From: Bacteriovoracaceae bacterium UBA2428
GTDB taxonomy: Bacteria; Bdellovibrionota; UBA2428
NCBI GenBank assembly: GCA_002343545.1
Contig: DDRA01000174.1
Coordinates: forward strand, 1,063 to 15,039
Direction of reading: 5' to 3'
DNA: 13,977 nt
Shown here: positions 7,168 through 13,977 of the stretch, in pieces
Layout of the letters: each line of letters opens with the position of its first letter
Position numbering within the stretch: the first letter of the stretch is position 1
Position numbers and translations under genes: made by a program
Notes under the pieces: model-generated
What the model was told of the DNA's origin: nothing
Databases searched by the model: none
Seen by the model: only the letters and a program-made list of their open reading frames with translations

Positions 7168-10100
7168 GCCAGACGAGTTTTTCCTTCACCGAAGCCACGA
7201 CGCCGCCCCGCCGCGACATCGTCGAAGCGGGCGCGGGGTGCGGCAAGACGCACGGCCTCGTTTCTCGCTACCTCGAGGGACTCGGCGTCGATCCCGCGAC
7301 GGGAAAATCCAAAGCTTCGTCCAAGTTTCCGGCCCGACCGCGCGAAATTCTTTGCCTCACCTTCACGGAGGACGCCGCGCGCGAAATGCAGGAGCGCATC
7401 CAGACGCGACTCGCCGAACTTGGCCGCGACGACCTGCTCAGCGAATTCCTCGAGGAATCGCGCGTGGGCACCTTCCACTCGCTCTGCCTCAAACTTCTGC
7501 GTCCTTTCCTCGCCGAGCTTGGTTACGATGAGCGCGGCCGCCTCGTCGCGCCACCCGTGGCGAGTCGACTGCGCCGACGTCATTTGCTCTCGCGACTGCG
7601 CCGCTTCCCCGACGCCGCCGCGCTCATCGGTACGCTCGCCGCTTCGAAGGTCCTCGATCTCGGGGAGCGACTCTGGTTCTCGATATTGGCCGAGGATCTC
7701 GAGCGCGAAAACGCGAGTTTGGAACGTGCCCGCGGCGCCTTCGAAACGAGTCTCGCCGACCTGCGCGCGGACTTCGCGCGCGCGCGCGACGCGCTCAAAC
7801 CCGAAGAGGTCGAGACTTCCTTCCTTCCGGCCGTGGAGGAGTTCCTGGCCGGCCGCTCGGACGGCGCCGCGCTCCGCAAGATTACCTTTACGTCGGGCGC
7901 CGCGCGTAAACTCAAAAAACTCGAACCCGTCTTTTACGAAGGCGTCCAACGCCTCCGCGAAATGGCCGACGACGGCTTGCTCGACGCGCTTTCGGATCGC
8001 GGCCGCGCCGAAGAGATCGAAGCGCTCGAACGCCTCTTCGCCTTCCTTCGCTTCGCGCGCGACGGGGCGCCGCGCATTCTCGACTTCAACGCCCTCGAAG
8101 AGGAACTCGCCGCCCTCCTCGAAAGGCGCGAGCGCGAAGGCGAGCGGCTCCTGCCCCCGCCTCGCCTCATCCTCGTCGACGAATTCCAAGATACGAACGA
8201 ACGGCAGTTCGGAATCGTCCAACGTCTGGCCGGTCCCGAAACCGAACTCTACGTCGTGGGCGACCCCAAACAAAGCATCTACGCCTTTCGCAAAGCCGAC
8301 GTGCGGGTCTTCCTACGCCTTCGCGCCTCGCCAGATCTGAGCCTGCGCACCCTCGACACGAACTACCGAAGCGATCGCGCCCCGCTCGACTTTTTCAATC
8401 GCGTCGTGGCCGGCCTTTTTCGTCCGTCGGAGCGGCCCGAGGATCCCCCGCCGCAGAGCTTGCTCTTCGCGGAAGGACGAACGGGGCGCGTCGACCTTGC
8501 GCAACCCATCCGGGTCTTCGAAGCGCCGCCACGCCACGATTTTTCTTCCGCGCTTCGCGACGCCTACCTGCGTCGCCGCGAGGAACTCGGTCCCGGGCAC
8601 ACTCACGTCGCGCTCTTCACGAGCTGGAAGCGTTTGCACCAGACGGCGACCGAACTCGCTCGCCTCGGGCTGAGGGTCCGCCTGCCCGGGCCGGCGGCGC
8701 CGCTCAAGCACCTGCTCACGCGCCTTTTCGTGAGCTATCTCCGCGCCCTGGCCGAGCCCGAAGCCAAGCTCGCCCGTTTCGCGCTCGAATTCTGGCGTCA
8801 CGCCGATCCGGCCCGACGCGAAACGAGCGGTCCCCTGCCGAGCCCGCTCAGCTCCGACGTCATCGGCGCCGCGCGCGCTTTCTGCCTCGCCGTTTCGCCG
8901 CGTCGCTTTGAGGGTGGCGCGGAGTGGGCCACGGCGCTCTACGCGTTCCTAGAGGCCTTCGAAGCCTCCGGCGAGGTCGCGCTCCTCGACTACGCCTCCG
9001 TGGCGGACGCGCTCGAAGCCTCGAGCACGGCCTTCGAGGCGAGCCTCGAAGCGCTCGGCCCCGCGAGCGAAGATCCCGAGGCCCTCGGACTCATGACCGT
9101 CCATGCCTCCAAGGGCCTGCAGTTCTCGGCGCTTTACCTCCCCGAGTTCGTCGAGGCCGAACGGGCCGGATACGGACTCGCCCTCGAAAACGAGGAAGGT
9201 AGCGCCTTCGAATTCCGCTTCGCTTCGACGGAAAGCGGAAAACCGCGCCCCTCGCTCCTTCACCGCATCCACGCGCGTTTCGAGAGCCGCCAGCTCGCGG
9301 CCGAGAAGCGACGCCTCTTTTACGTCGCGCTCACGCGCGCCAAGCACTCCCTCGACCTCTTCCTGCACACCCCGGGCGATCCCAAATCGAGTCCCGACCC
9401 TTGGCTCGCGCTGGGGCTACCGCCCAAAGACCAGGGACACTGGAACCGCTTGCTCAAGGAACTCCGTTTTGAATTCGCCGATCTCGAAGCGAAGGGCGTG
9501 CTCGCGTGGACGCTCTTCGATGAATCGAAAAGCGAGGACGCCCCCGCGCTCGACAGATCGCGTCTTTGGACCTGGCCCGCGCCCGCGCCGAACCTCGCGC
9601 CCGCGCCCGCTTTCTACCGCGAAGGGGTTAGTCGCTACCTTCGCCGTCTCTTCCCCGAGGATCCCGCGCGCGCGCGGTTCCGGCGCCCGCGCGGACTCGA
9701 AGCCGCGTTCGTCAAACGGCGCGACCAAACGCAATTAGGCACGCGGCTGCACGAAATCCTGGAACTCTGGAATGGGGACGCCGACCACTTGGCGCGGCTC
9801 GCACGCGCCGACGACGATCCGCGCCTGCGCATCCTCTGCGAAAAAATCCGCGCGCTGCCCGAACTCGAAGCTTACTTCGAGGATCTACGCCAGCATCCCG
9901 AGCGGATTCGCAAGGAGTTCGGCCTCTTCGTGACGGGAGAAAATTATCGCCTCAGCGGTTTCGCCGACGCGCTCTGGTGCCGCGATCCGGACCGTTGGAT
10001 CCTGCTGGACTGGAAGACCTCGCGAACCCAGGCGGCGTTGGCGGACGATCGGCGACGCGAGCTCATCCGGGCGCAGCTGGAGCTCTACGCCAGGTCCCTC

Positions 10101-10184
10101 GCCGGCGAAGGCCGCCGTCTCGAGAGCTGGGCCATCGCCATCGGCTTCGAACCGGAACCCTCGGCCCACGTCCACATCCTCTAG
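7164..10184 (+). CDS. addA: AddA-like subunit: UvrD-family helicase with C-terminal RecB-type nuclease
   Basis: A 1,006-residue SF1 helicase-nuclease. In order: Walker A EAGAGCGKT (K28); motif Ia LCLTFTEDAAREM; VGTFHSLCLKLL; motif II LVDEFQDT (D339, E340); motif III GDPKQSIYAF (from D367); motif IV DTNYRSD; motif V MTVHASKGLQF (H647-K650); motif VI LFYVALTRAK (Y720-K727). An Ala/Pro-rich linker (WPAPAPNLAPAPAFY) leads to the nuclease with H863 (GTRLHEILELW), GFAD (D935), LDWKTS (D949, K951) and a QLELYARSL helix. It would unwind and resect double-strand breaks with the upstream subunit, loading recombination at Chi-like sites. It is shorter than Bacillus AddA (about 1,230 residues). GGGAGA lies ahead of the overlapping ATG. 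The last Leu codon and TAG stop begin a long inverted repeat. Confidence 0.93.
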   Translation: MSQTSFSFTEATTPPRRDIVEAGAGCGKTHGLVSRYLEGLGVDPATGKSKASSKFPARPREILCLTFTEDAAREMQERIQTRLAELGRDDLLSEFLEESRVGTFHSLCLKLLRPFLAELGYDERGRLVAPPVASRLRRRHLLSRLRRFPDAAALIGTLAASKVLDLGERLWFSILAEDLERENASLERARGAFETSLADLRADFARARDALKPEEVETSFLPAVEEFLAGRSDGAALRKITFTSGAARKLKKLEPVFYEGVQRLREMADDGLLDALSDRGRAEEIEALERLFAFLRFARDGAPRILDFNALEEELAALLERREREGERLLPPPRLILVDEFQDTNERQFGIVQRLAGPETELYVVGDPKQSIYAFRKADVRVFLRLRASPDLSLRTLDTNYRSDRAPLDFFNRVVAGLFRPSERPEDPPPQSLLFAEGRTGRVDLAQPIRVFEAPPRHDFSSALRDAYLRRREELGPGHTHVALFTSWKRLHQTATELARLGLRVRLPGPAAPLKHLLTRLFVSYLRALAEPEAKLARFALEFWRHADPARRETSGPLPSPLSSDVIGAARAFCLAVSPRRFEGGAEWATALYAFLEAFEASGEVALLDYASVADALEASSTAFEASLEALGPASEDPEALGLMTVHASKGLQFSALYLPEFVEAERAGYGLALENEEGSAFEFRFASTESGKPRPSLLHRIHARFESRQLAAEKRRLFYVALTRAKHSLDLFLHTPGDPKSSPDPWLALGLPPKDQGHWNRLLKELRFEFADLEAKGVLAWTLFDESKSEDAPALDRSRLWTWPAPAPNLAPAPAFYREGVSRYLRRLFPEDPARARFRRPRGLEAAFVKRRDQTQLGTRLHEILELWNGDADHLARLARADDDPRLRILCEKIRALPELEAYFEDLRQHPERIRKEFGLFVTGENYRLSGFADALWCRDPDRWILLDWKTSRTQAALADDRRRELIRAQLELYARSLAGEGRRLESWAIAIGFEPEPSAHVHIL

Positions 10185-10290
10185 CGCGCATTGCGAAACC
10201 TCGTCTGCGGCGTACTCAGTCGACTCATGTACAAGTGTACATTTCGCTCCTTCGAGCCTTGCATCCGAGGTTTGGCAATGCGCGCTAGAG
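10179..10290. repeat. 25-bp inverted repeat (one mismatch) around a nested palindrome, convergent junction
   Basis: Arm 10179-10203 pairs with 10266-10290: 16 bp perfect, one mismatch (position 10195), then 8 bp perfect. The left arm starts with CTCTAG, i.e. the last Leu codon and the stop of the addA-like gene. The 62-nt centre contains ATGTACA-AG-TGTACAT (10227-10242) and AGTCGACT (10218-10225). No T-tract follows the stem on the plus strand, so it is not a classical intrinsic terminator. It lies between this stop and the terminator of the convergent lipoprotein gene. It shares architecture, but not sequence, with the repeat at 2495-2579. Confidence 0.88.
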
Positions 10291-10309
10291 ATTGAGCGGA
10301 ACCCGGCCG

Positions 10310-10345
10310 AAAAAAAAGCCCAGGCTCCCTTTCGGGAACCCGGGC
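10310..10345 (-). terminator. Intrinsic terminator of the lipoprotein gene
   Basis: Read on the minus strand, GCCCGGGTTCCC (10345-10334) pairs with GGGAGCCTGGGC (10329-10318) in a 12-bp stem with two G-U pairs. It is closed by a GAAA tetraloop and followed by eight T (10317-10310). This is a textbook Rho-independent terminator 25 nt after the TAA of the lipoprotein gene. Confidence 0.92.
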
Positions 10346-10370
10346 CCTCGATCACCGGATGGCGATACGA

Positions 10371-10580
10371 TTAGTGACCGGAATGGTCGCCCGAACCTTC
10401 GGCCGGCGCCGCCTCGGTCGTCGTTCCAGCGGCTGCGTCCGCCGGAGGAGCTTCTGCCGGGGGAGCCGCTTCCGTCGTTGCCGGAGGCGCCGCTTCTTGA
10501 GCCGCGTCCTTCTTGTTGCAAGCGCCGAGCGAAAGAGCCAACACCGTCATAGCCATTACCGTTCCAAGTTGCTTAAACAT
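10371..10580 (-). CDS. Small Ala/Pro/Glu-rich lipoprotein
   Basis: A 69-residue protein with a lipoprotein signal: MFKQLGTVMAMTVLALSLGAC, lipobox LGAC, lipidated Cys at residue 21. The mature part is only about 49 residues of low-complexity Ala, Pro, Thr and Glu (EAAPPATTEAAPPAEAPPA and similar) ending in GDHSGH. Such a chain is probably disordered and anchored in a membrane as a spacer or envelope lipoprotein; the terminal His residues could bind metal, which is speculation. Expression signals are strong for such a small gene: GGAGG (10595-10591) 10 nt before the ATG, and a good intrinsic terminator. The 124 nt upstream, before the glycosyltransferase gene, contain an AT-rich patch (10650-10668) likely to be part of its promoter, though I cannot place -35/-10 boxes convincingly. 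Confidence 0.85.
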   Translation of the reverse strand: MFKQLGTVMAMTVLALSLGACNKKDAAQEAAPPATTEAAPPAEAPPADAAAGTTTEAAPAEGSGDHSGH

Positions 10581-10704
10581 TTTTAGAGATCCTCCGATAA
10601 CAAGCTTACGTCAGCTCAACCAAAGCAAAAGAGCCCGCAAGGGGATCCCATAAAATAATTTTTCTGAAGAAACCCCTAGCGCCGAAGCCGATTTGTTCTA
10701 TCGC

Positions 10705-11433
10705 TCAAGCGAAGAGACGGTCGAACTCGGAACGGATCCGCAGGAGCGCGACGCCGCCGATGGCCTCGCGCACGATCGAGCCGCTCATCTTGCTGTGGCC
10801 CGCGCGCCGCTCGCGAAAGACGATCGGCGTCTCGATGAGACGCGCGCCGGTCAAAAGCGCGCGGTACTTCATCTCGATCTGGAAGGCGTAACCCTTCGAG
10901 CGCAACGACGAGAGGCCCATGCGCGCGAGCGCGCGACGGTGCCAAACGTTAAAGCCGCCGGTCCAGTCCTTGATCCCGCCGCCAAGCCAAAGCTCGGAAT
11001 AGAGCGAGCCCGCGCGCGAGAGCAACAAGCGGCCGCGGCTCCAATTGGAGACCCCTCCCCCCGGCACGTAACGGCTGCCGCACACGACGTCGGCCTTGCC
11101 CGAAGCCATGACGGCGTGGAACTCGGGCAAATGCGCGGGGTCGTGCGAGAAGTCCGCGTCCATCTCGAAGATCCACTCGAAATCACGCTCCAGCCCCCAA
11201 CGGAAACCTTCGAGATAAGCCGTCGCGAGCCCGAGCTTTCCGGCCCGGTGAAGCACGTGCACGCGCGAATTTCGCGCGGCGATCGCGTCGGCGAGCGCGC
11301 CCGTGCCGTCCGGCGAATTGTCGTCGATGACGAGGATCTCGGTCGTCGCGGGCGACGAGGCCAACACCGCCGAGGTGAAGGCCTCCAGGTTTTCCCGCTC
11401 GTTGTAAGTCGGGATGCAGATGAGCGTTTTCAA
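10705..11433 (-). CDS. Family 2 glycosyltransferase, polyprenol-phosphate mannosyltransferase-like
   Basis: A 242-residue single GT-A domain that closely follows dolichol/polyprenol-phosphate mannosyl transferases (DPM1/Ppm1 type). Motifs: [11 protein letters not shown] (6-16), [10 protein letters not shown] with D37/D38 for the nucleotide sugar, the metal-binding DAD in [10 protein letters not shown] (D92, D94), [32 protein letters not shown] and [12 protein letters not shown]. The family moves mannose (sometimes glucose or another sugar) from GDP or UDP to polyprenyl phosphate on the cytoplasmic side of the membrane, supplying lipid-linked sugar for envelope glycans. There is no C-terminal membrane domain, so it would be peripheral. 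The start is TTG at 11433, one nt after the TGA of the alanine dehydrogenase gene, giving a tight two-gene operon. The donor and acceptor are not determined by sequence. Confidence 0.9.
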   Translation of the reverse strand: MKTLICIPTYNERENLEAFTSAVLASSPATTEILVIDDNSPDGTGALADAIAARNSRVHVLHRAGKLGLATAYLEGFRWGLERDFEWIFEMDADFSHDPAHLPEFHAVMASGKADVVCGSRYVPGGGVSNWSRGRLLLSRAGSLYSELWLGGGIKDWTGGFNVWHRRALARMGLSSLRSKGYAFQIEMKYRALLTGARLIETPIVFRERRAGHSKMSGSIVREAIGGVALLRIRSEFDRLFA

Positions 11434-11434
11434 C

Positions 11435-12544
11435 TCAGCCGAGGACCTGCTTGAGCGGCGTGTACGGGAGCTTGAGATCGCTCGCGACCTGTTCGTAGGT
11501 CACGGCGCCGTCCCACGTCGTCACGCCGAGCGCGAGCGCGGGGTCGGCGAGGATCGCCTCGACCGGGTTCTTCGCGAGCTTGAGCGCGTAGGTGATCGTG
11601 TGGTTCGTCAGCGCGAAGGTCGAGGTGCGCGAGACCGCGCCCGGCATGTTCGTCACGCAGTAGTGGGTGACGCCTTCCTCGATGTAGGTCGGGTTCGCGT
11701 GCGAGGTCGGCTTCGACGTCTCGAAGCAGCCGCCCTGGTCGATCGCGATGTCGACGAGCACGGAGCCCGGCGCCATCTTCTTCACGAGCTCGCGCGTGAC
11801 GAGCTTGGGGGCTTTCGCGCCCGGAATCAAAACCGAACCGATGACGAGATCGGACTTCGCCACGCACTCTTCGATCGTGACGGGGTTGCTCATGAGCGTC
11901 GTCGCCGAGGTGCCGAAGATGTCGTCCAGGTACTCGAGGCGCTTCTGGTCGCGCTCGAGGATGTAGACGTTCGCGCCCAGGCCCACGGCGATCTTGGCCG
12001 CGTTCGTGCCCGAGATACCGCCGCCGATGATCGTCACGACGCCGCGGTGAACGCCCGGCACGCCTCCGAGCAGAACGCCCCGGCCGCCGTTGCGCTTCTC
12101 GAGGAGCGCGGCGCCGATTTGCGGCGCCATGCGACCCGCGACTTCGGACATCGGCTTGAGGAGCGGCAGCGCGCGGTCCGGCGTCTGGATCGTCTCGTAG
12201 GCGATCGCGCGGACTTTCTTTTCGGTGAGCGCGGCGGCGAGCTTCGGCTCGGCCGCGAGGTGCAGATAAGTAAAGAGGTAGAGACCGGGGCGAAGGAAGC
12301 CGAACTCGGACTCGAGCGGCTCCTTGACCTTCATGACCATCTCGGCGGCCCAAGCGTCCTTCGCGGTCGCGACGATCGTCGCGCCGGCGGCCGTGTAGTG
12401 CTCATCGAGGATGCCGGAGCCCTCTCCCGCGCTTTTCTCGACAAGAACCTTGTGACCCATGGCAACAAGGCTCTTGACGCCCGCCGGAGTCATCGCAACT
12501 CTGTATTCGTGATTTTTAACTTCCTTCGGTACACCGATAATCAT
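11435..12544 (-). CDS. ald: Alanine dehydrogenase
   Basis: A 369-residue NAD-dependent L-alanine dehydrogenase interconverting L-alanine and pyruvate plus ammonium in the cytoplasm. The N-terminus [20 protein letters not shown] carries substrate-binding R15. VMKVKEP gives the catalytic Lys (K74), FTYLHLA the conserved His (H95), [13 protein letters not shown] the Rossmann glycine loop, and [18 protein letters not shown] the catalytic Asp region. [18 protein letters not shown] and [10 protein letters not shown] are signature blocks of the family. ATG 12544 gives exactly the family's usual N-terminus; a GTG seven codons upstream is in frame but would add MLGSRSI without support. Length matches known enzymes (~370). 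It is divergent from the Nudix gene with only 27 nt between start codons, so its promoter must overlap that gene; a weak candidate is TTTTCA-N18-TAGGCT just upstream, implying a very short leader. It is followed by the glycosyltransferase gene after 1 nt. Confidence 0.96.
   Translation of the reverse strand: MIIGVPKEVKNHEYRVAMTPAGVKSLVAMGHKVLVEKSAGEGSGILDEHYTAAGATIVATAKDAWAAEMVMKVKEPLESEFGFLRPGLYLFTYLHLAAEPKLAAALTEKKVRAIAYETIQTPDRALPLLKPMSEVAGRMAPQIGAALLEKRNGGRGVLLGGVPGVHRGVVTIIGGGISGTNAAKIAVGLGANVYILERDQKRLEYLDDIFGTSATTLMSNPVTIEECVAKSDLVIGSVLIPGAKAPKLVTRELVKKMAPGSVLVDIAIDQGGCFETSKPTSHANPTYIEEGVTHYCVTNMPGAVSRTSTFALTNHTITYALKLAKNPVEAILADPALALGVTTWDGAVTYEQVASDLKLPYTPLKQVLG
12513..12541 (+). promoter_or_regulatory. 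Possible promoter of the Nudix gene inside the ald coding region
   Basis: GATAAT at 12536-12541 is close to a -10 consensus and lies 17 nt after TTTTTA (12513-12518), a poor -35. Transcription would begin near 12548, about 24 nt before the Nudix ATG. It is placed within the first codons of ald because the two genes are only 27 nt apart. The evidence is sequence resemblance only. Confidence 0.35.
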
Positions 12545-12571
12545 GATGGAACGGGAGCCTAGCACGAGGCC

Positions 12572-13003
12572 ATGAACACTGAAAACGCGCCCAAATCGGA
12601 GTCTTGGCCCCCCAATACGCCGCGTCTAGGGGTCGACGTCATCGTCGACCTTGGCGCCGGCCTCATTCCCCTCATCGAGCGGAAGTTCGAACCCTTCGGG
12701 TGGGCGCTCCCCGGCGGCTTCGTCGAAATCGGCGAAACTGTTGAGGAAGCCGCCCTTCGCGAAGTCCGCGAAGAGATCGGCCTCGACGTCGAACTCATCC
12801 GCCAGTTCCACGTTTATTCGCACCCCGATCGGGACGCGCGCTTCCACACGACCTCGGTCGTCTTCCTGGCCCGCGGCCGGGGTCAGCCCAAAGCCGGCGA
12901 CGATGCGGGGCGGGTCGAGATCTACCACGCCATGAACTTGCCCGAGACGATCTGCTTCGATCATCGGCAGATCCTGAGCGACTACTTCCTCCAAAGGTAC
13001 TGA
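12572..13003 (+). CDS. Nudix hydrolase, ADP-ribose pyrophosphatase-like
   Basis: A 143-residue cytoplasmic phosphohydrolase. The complete Nudix box G-x5-E-x7-R-E-V-x-E-E-x-G-L spans residues 49-71 ([20 protein letters not shown] followed by IGL), with E67/E68 as metal ligands. WALPGG precedes it as usual. Downstream, [20 protein letters not shown] resembles the F-x-V-Y-S-x-P-x-R-D-P-R-x-H block of ADP-ribose/nucleoside-diphosphate-sugar hydrolases. The Pro about 15 residues after the box supports an ADP-ribose-type substrate, but specificity in this family is easily misjudged. The start is ATG 12572 with GAGG only 2 nt upstream. The TGA overlaps the next ATG (TGATG), so translation is coupled to the response-regulator gene. 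It is divergent from ald. Confidence 0.92.
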   Translation: MNTENAPKSESWPPNTPRLGVDVIVDLGAGLIPLIERKFEPFGWALPGGFVEIGETVEEAALREVREEIGLDVELIRQFHVYSHPDRDARFHTTSVVFLARGRGQPKAGDDAGRVEIYHAMNLPETICFDHRQILSDYFLQRY

Positions 13004-13977
13004 TGAGCGCGGATCGTCCCCCCCTGCCGCCGCCCCCGCCGGCCACGGTTCCGGAAGGCGCGGAGCGTCCGCGGGTTTTGCTCGTCGACGACGAGCGGGA
13101 CAATCTCGAAGCGCTGCGCCGGCTCTTGCGCCGTGACTTCGTCGTCGAGACGGCCGAAAGCGGCGAGACCGCCCTCGCCTTTCTTGCGACCGGCCGGGGC
13201 GTGGACGTCATCGTCTCCGACCAACGCATGCCGGGCCTCAGCGGCTCGGAGTTCCTCGAGAAGGCCGAAGCCCTCGATCCCATCGCGACGCGACTGCTCC
13301 TGACGGGCTTCGCCGATCTCGACGCCGTCATCGACGCCGTCAACCGCGGCCACATCTGGCGTTACGTCGCGAAGCCCTGGGAACCCGAAGAGCTCAAGCT
13401 CACCCTTCGCCAGGCCGCCGAACGCGCCAAGCTTCGTCGCTCGCTCGACGATTCGCGACGCGACCTCGAGCGCGCCCTCGGCGAGCTCCGCGCGAAAGAC
13501 TGGGCACGCGAACGCTTGCTCAAGATCCTTCTTCACGAATTCCGAACCGCGCCGCAGGTCCTGGAAAGTCTGAAAGCCCTCGACGCCGGGGGCGAAGACG
13601 CGGCCACGCGCCTCTCTTTCTTGGACAATCTCCTTCGCCGTTTCGGGCACATGGAGCGGGATATCCTCTCGCTCCTTGAAGACGAAACGAAGGGCCTCGC
13701 GCTCGCCCGCACGCGCCTCAAACTCTCCGAACTGCTCGAACGCCTGGCCCGAGAACGCGGCCTCGCCTTTGCCAACGAAGCCGGCGCCGACGAGGTCGCG
13801 TTGAACGCGCCCGCCGACCGCCTGGCCGACCTGCTCGCGGCGGCCTGGGGCAAGGACTGGCACCCGCAGACCCTCACCGACCTGCTCGCCGCCGTCGGCC
13901 ACCAGGGCACCCTGGAGGAGTGGCTGCGCGACGCCTTCTTCAAGCAGCACTGTGAGCTGTTCCACCACCGGCCCTTC
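13003..13977 (+). CDS. Response regulator fused to histidine-kinase-like region; 3' end cut off and probably chimeric
   Basis: 325 codons are in the window and the frame runs off the edge. After a Pro-rich start (PPLPPPPP), residues ~24-140 form a receiver domain: acidic pair D29/D30, phosphoacceptor D73 in VIVSDQRMPG, T101 in LLLTGF, K124 in YVAKPW. A charged helix (~140-170) leads to LLKILLHEFRTAPQ, which resembles a HisKA H-box (H178), except that the usual Pro of H-E-x-R-T-P is Ala here. Helices to ~275 (LSELLERLARERGLAFANEA) fit the region just before an ATPase domain, so the natural protein is likely a REC-HisKA-HATPase kinase. From about residue 280 the sequence no longer fits a kinase and resembles a DNA methyltransferase (see 13841-13977). 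AAAGG precedes the ATG by 5 nt, and the start overlaps the Nudix stop. Signal and target are unknown. Confidence 0.8.
   Translation, partial: MSADRPPLPPPPPATVPEGAERPRVLLVDDERDNLEALRRLLRRDFVVETAESGETALAFLATGRGVDVIVSDQRMPGLSGSEFLEKAEALDPIATRLLLTGFADLDAVIDAVNRGHIWRYVAKPWEPEELKLTLRQAAERAKLRRSLDDSRRDLERALGELRAKDWARERLLKILLHEFRTAPQVLESLKALDAGGEDAATRLSFLDNLLRRFGHMERDILSLLEDETKGLALARTRLKLSELLERLARERGLAFANEAGADEVALNAPADRLADLLAAAWGKDWHPQTLTDLLAAVGHQGTLEEWLRDAFFKQHCELFHHRPF
13841..13977 (+). other. Segment resembling the interior of an Eco57I/PglX-type DNA methyltransferase
   Basis: In the same frame as the kinase, WGKDWHPQTLTDLLAAVG and TLEEWLRDAFFKQHCELF followed by HHRPF read like the middle of large class I SAM-dependent methylases (Eco57I/BREX PglX type). 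In those, from memory, this block precedes 'IWHIWDG'. Codon choice also shifts: every Glu is GAG, every Lys AAG and nearly every third base G or C, while the kinase part uses many GAA, AAA and T-ending codons. A 13-bp direct repeat (CCGACCTGCTCGC, 13826-13838 and 13877-13889) flanks the suspected join. The family call rests on recall of a short block, so it is moderate. Confidence 0.55.

Noticed and set aside
7020..8273. 417-codon minus-strand frame across the addB/addA junction
   Set aside because: It lies opposite helicase motifs I, Ia and II and has no domain of its own.
11414..12562. 382-codon plus-strand frame opposite ald
   Set aside because: Arg/Glu/Asp-rich shadow of a clear alanine dehydrogenase.
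12982..13968. 328-codon minus-strand frame opposite the response regulator
   Set aside because: The plus strand has unmistakable receiver-domain residues; this is a shadow.

Overview
This is a GC-rich stretch of Gram-negative bacterial chromosome. A TonB-type C-terminal domain, a probable outer-membrane barrel, lipobox and Sec signal peptides and an AddAB-type nuclease all point to a diderm. The TonB protein has the 'LNTREFKYYGFF' block that I associate with delta-proteobacterial, Myxococcota and Bdellovibrionota proteins. That lineage guess is an inference and weak. There are no tRNAs, rRNAs, CRISPR arrays or recognisable transposases. Genes are tightly packed and many start-stop junctions overlap.

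Layout. 1-2498 (+): the 3' part of a 2-oxoglutarate/Fe(II) oxygenase of the isopenicillin N synthase family, then (4-nt overlap) a small exported beta-rich protein, then a TonB-family protein. 2495-2579: a long perfect inverted repeat at a convergent junction. 2589-3056 (-): a small exported protein of unknown function. 3120-4250 (+): a PLP aminotransferase-fold protein that appears to have lost its catalytic lysine. 4305-10184 (+): a two-cluster ferredoxin followed by an addB-like/addA-like pair (4-nt overlap), a double-strand-break processing helicase-nuclease. 10179-10290: a second long inverted repeat at a convergent junction. 10310-10345: intrinsic terminator of a small lipoprotein gene (10371-10580, -). 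10705-12544 (-): alanine dehydrogenase and a polyprenol-phosphate mannosyltransferase-like GT2 in one operon. 12572-13977 (+): a Nudix hydrolase coupled to a response-regulator/histidine-kinase protein that runs off the window.

The window is mostly ordinary accessory and housekeeping sequence. I do not see a clear new defence or mobile system. The points most worth a second look are: (1) two long inverted repeats, both starting at the TAG stop of a plus-strand gene at a convergent junction, with nested inner hairpins and no flanking T-tract; (2) the apparently inactive aminotransferase-fold protein; (3) the last ~135 bases, where a histidine-kinase reading frame turns into what looks like the interior of an Eco57I/PglX-type DNA methyltransferase. 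The third is most simply an assembly chimera but could be a real rearrangement.
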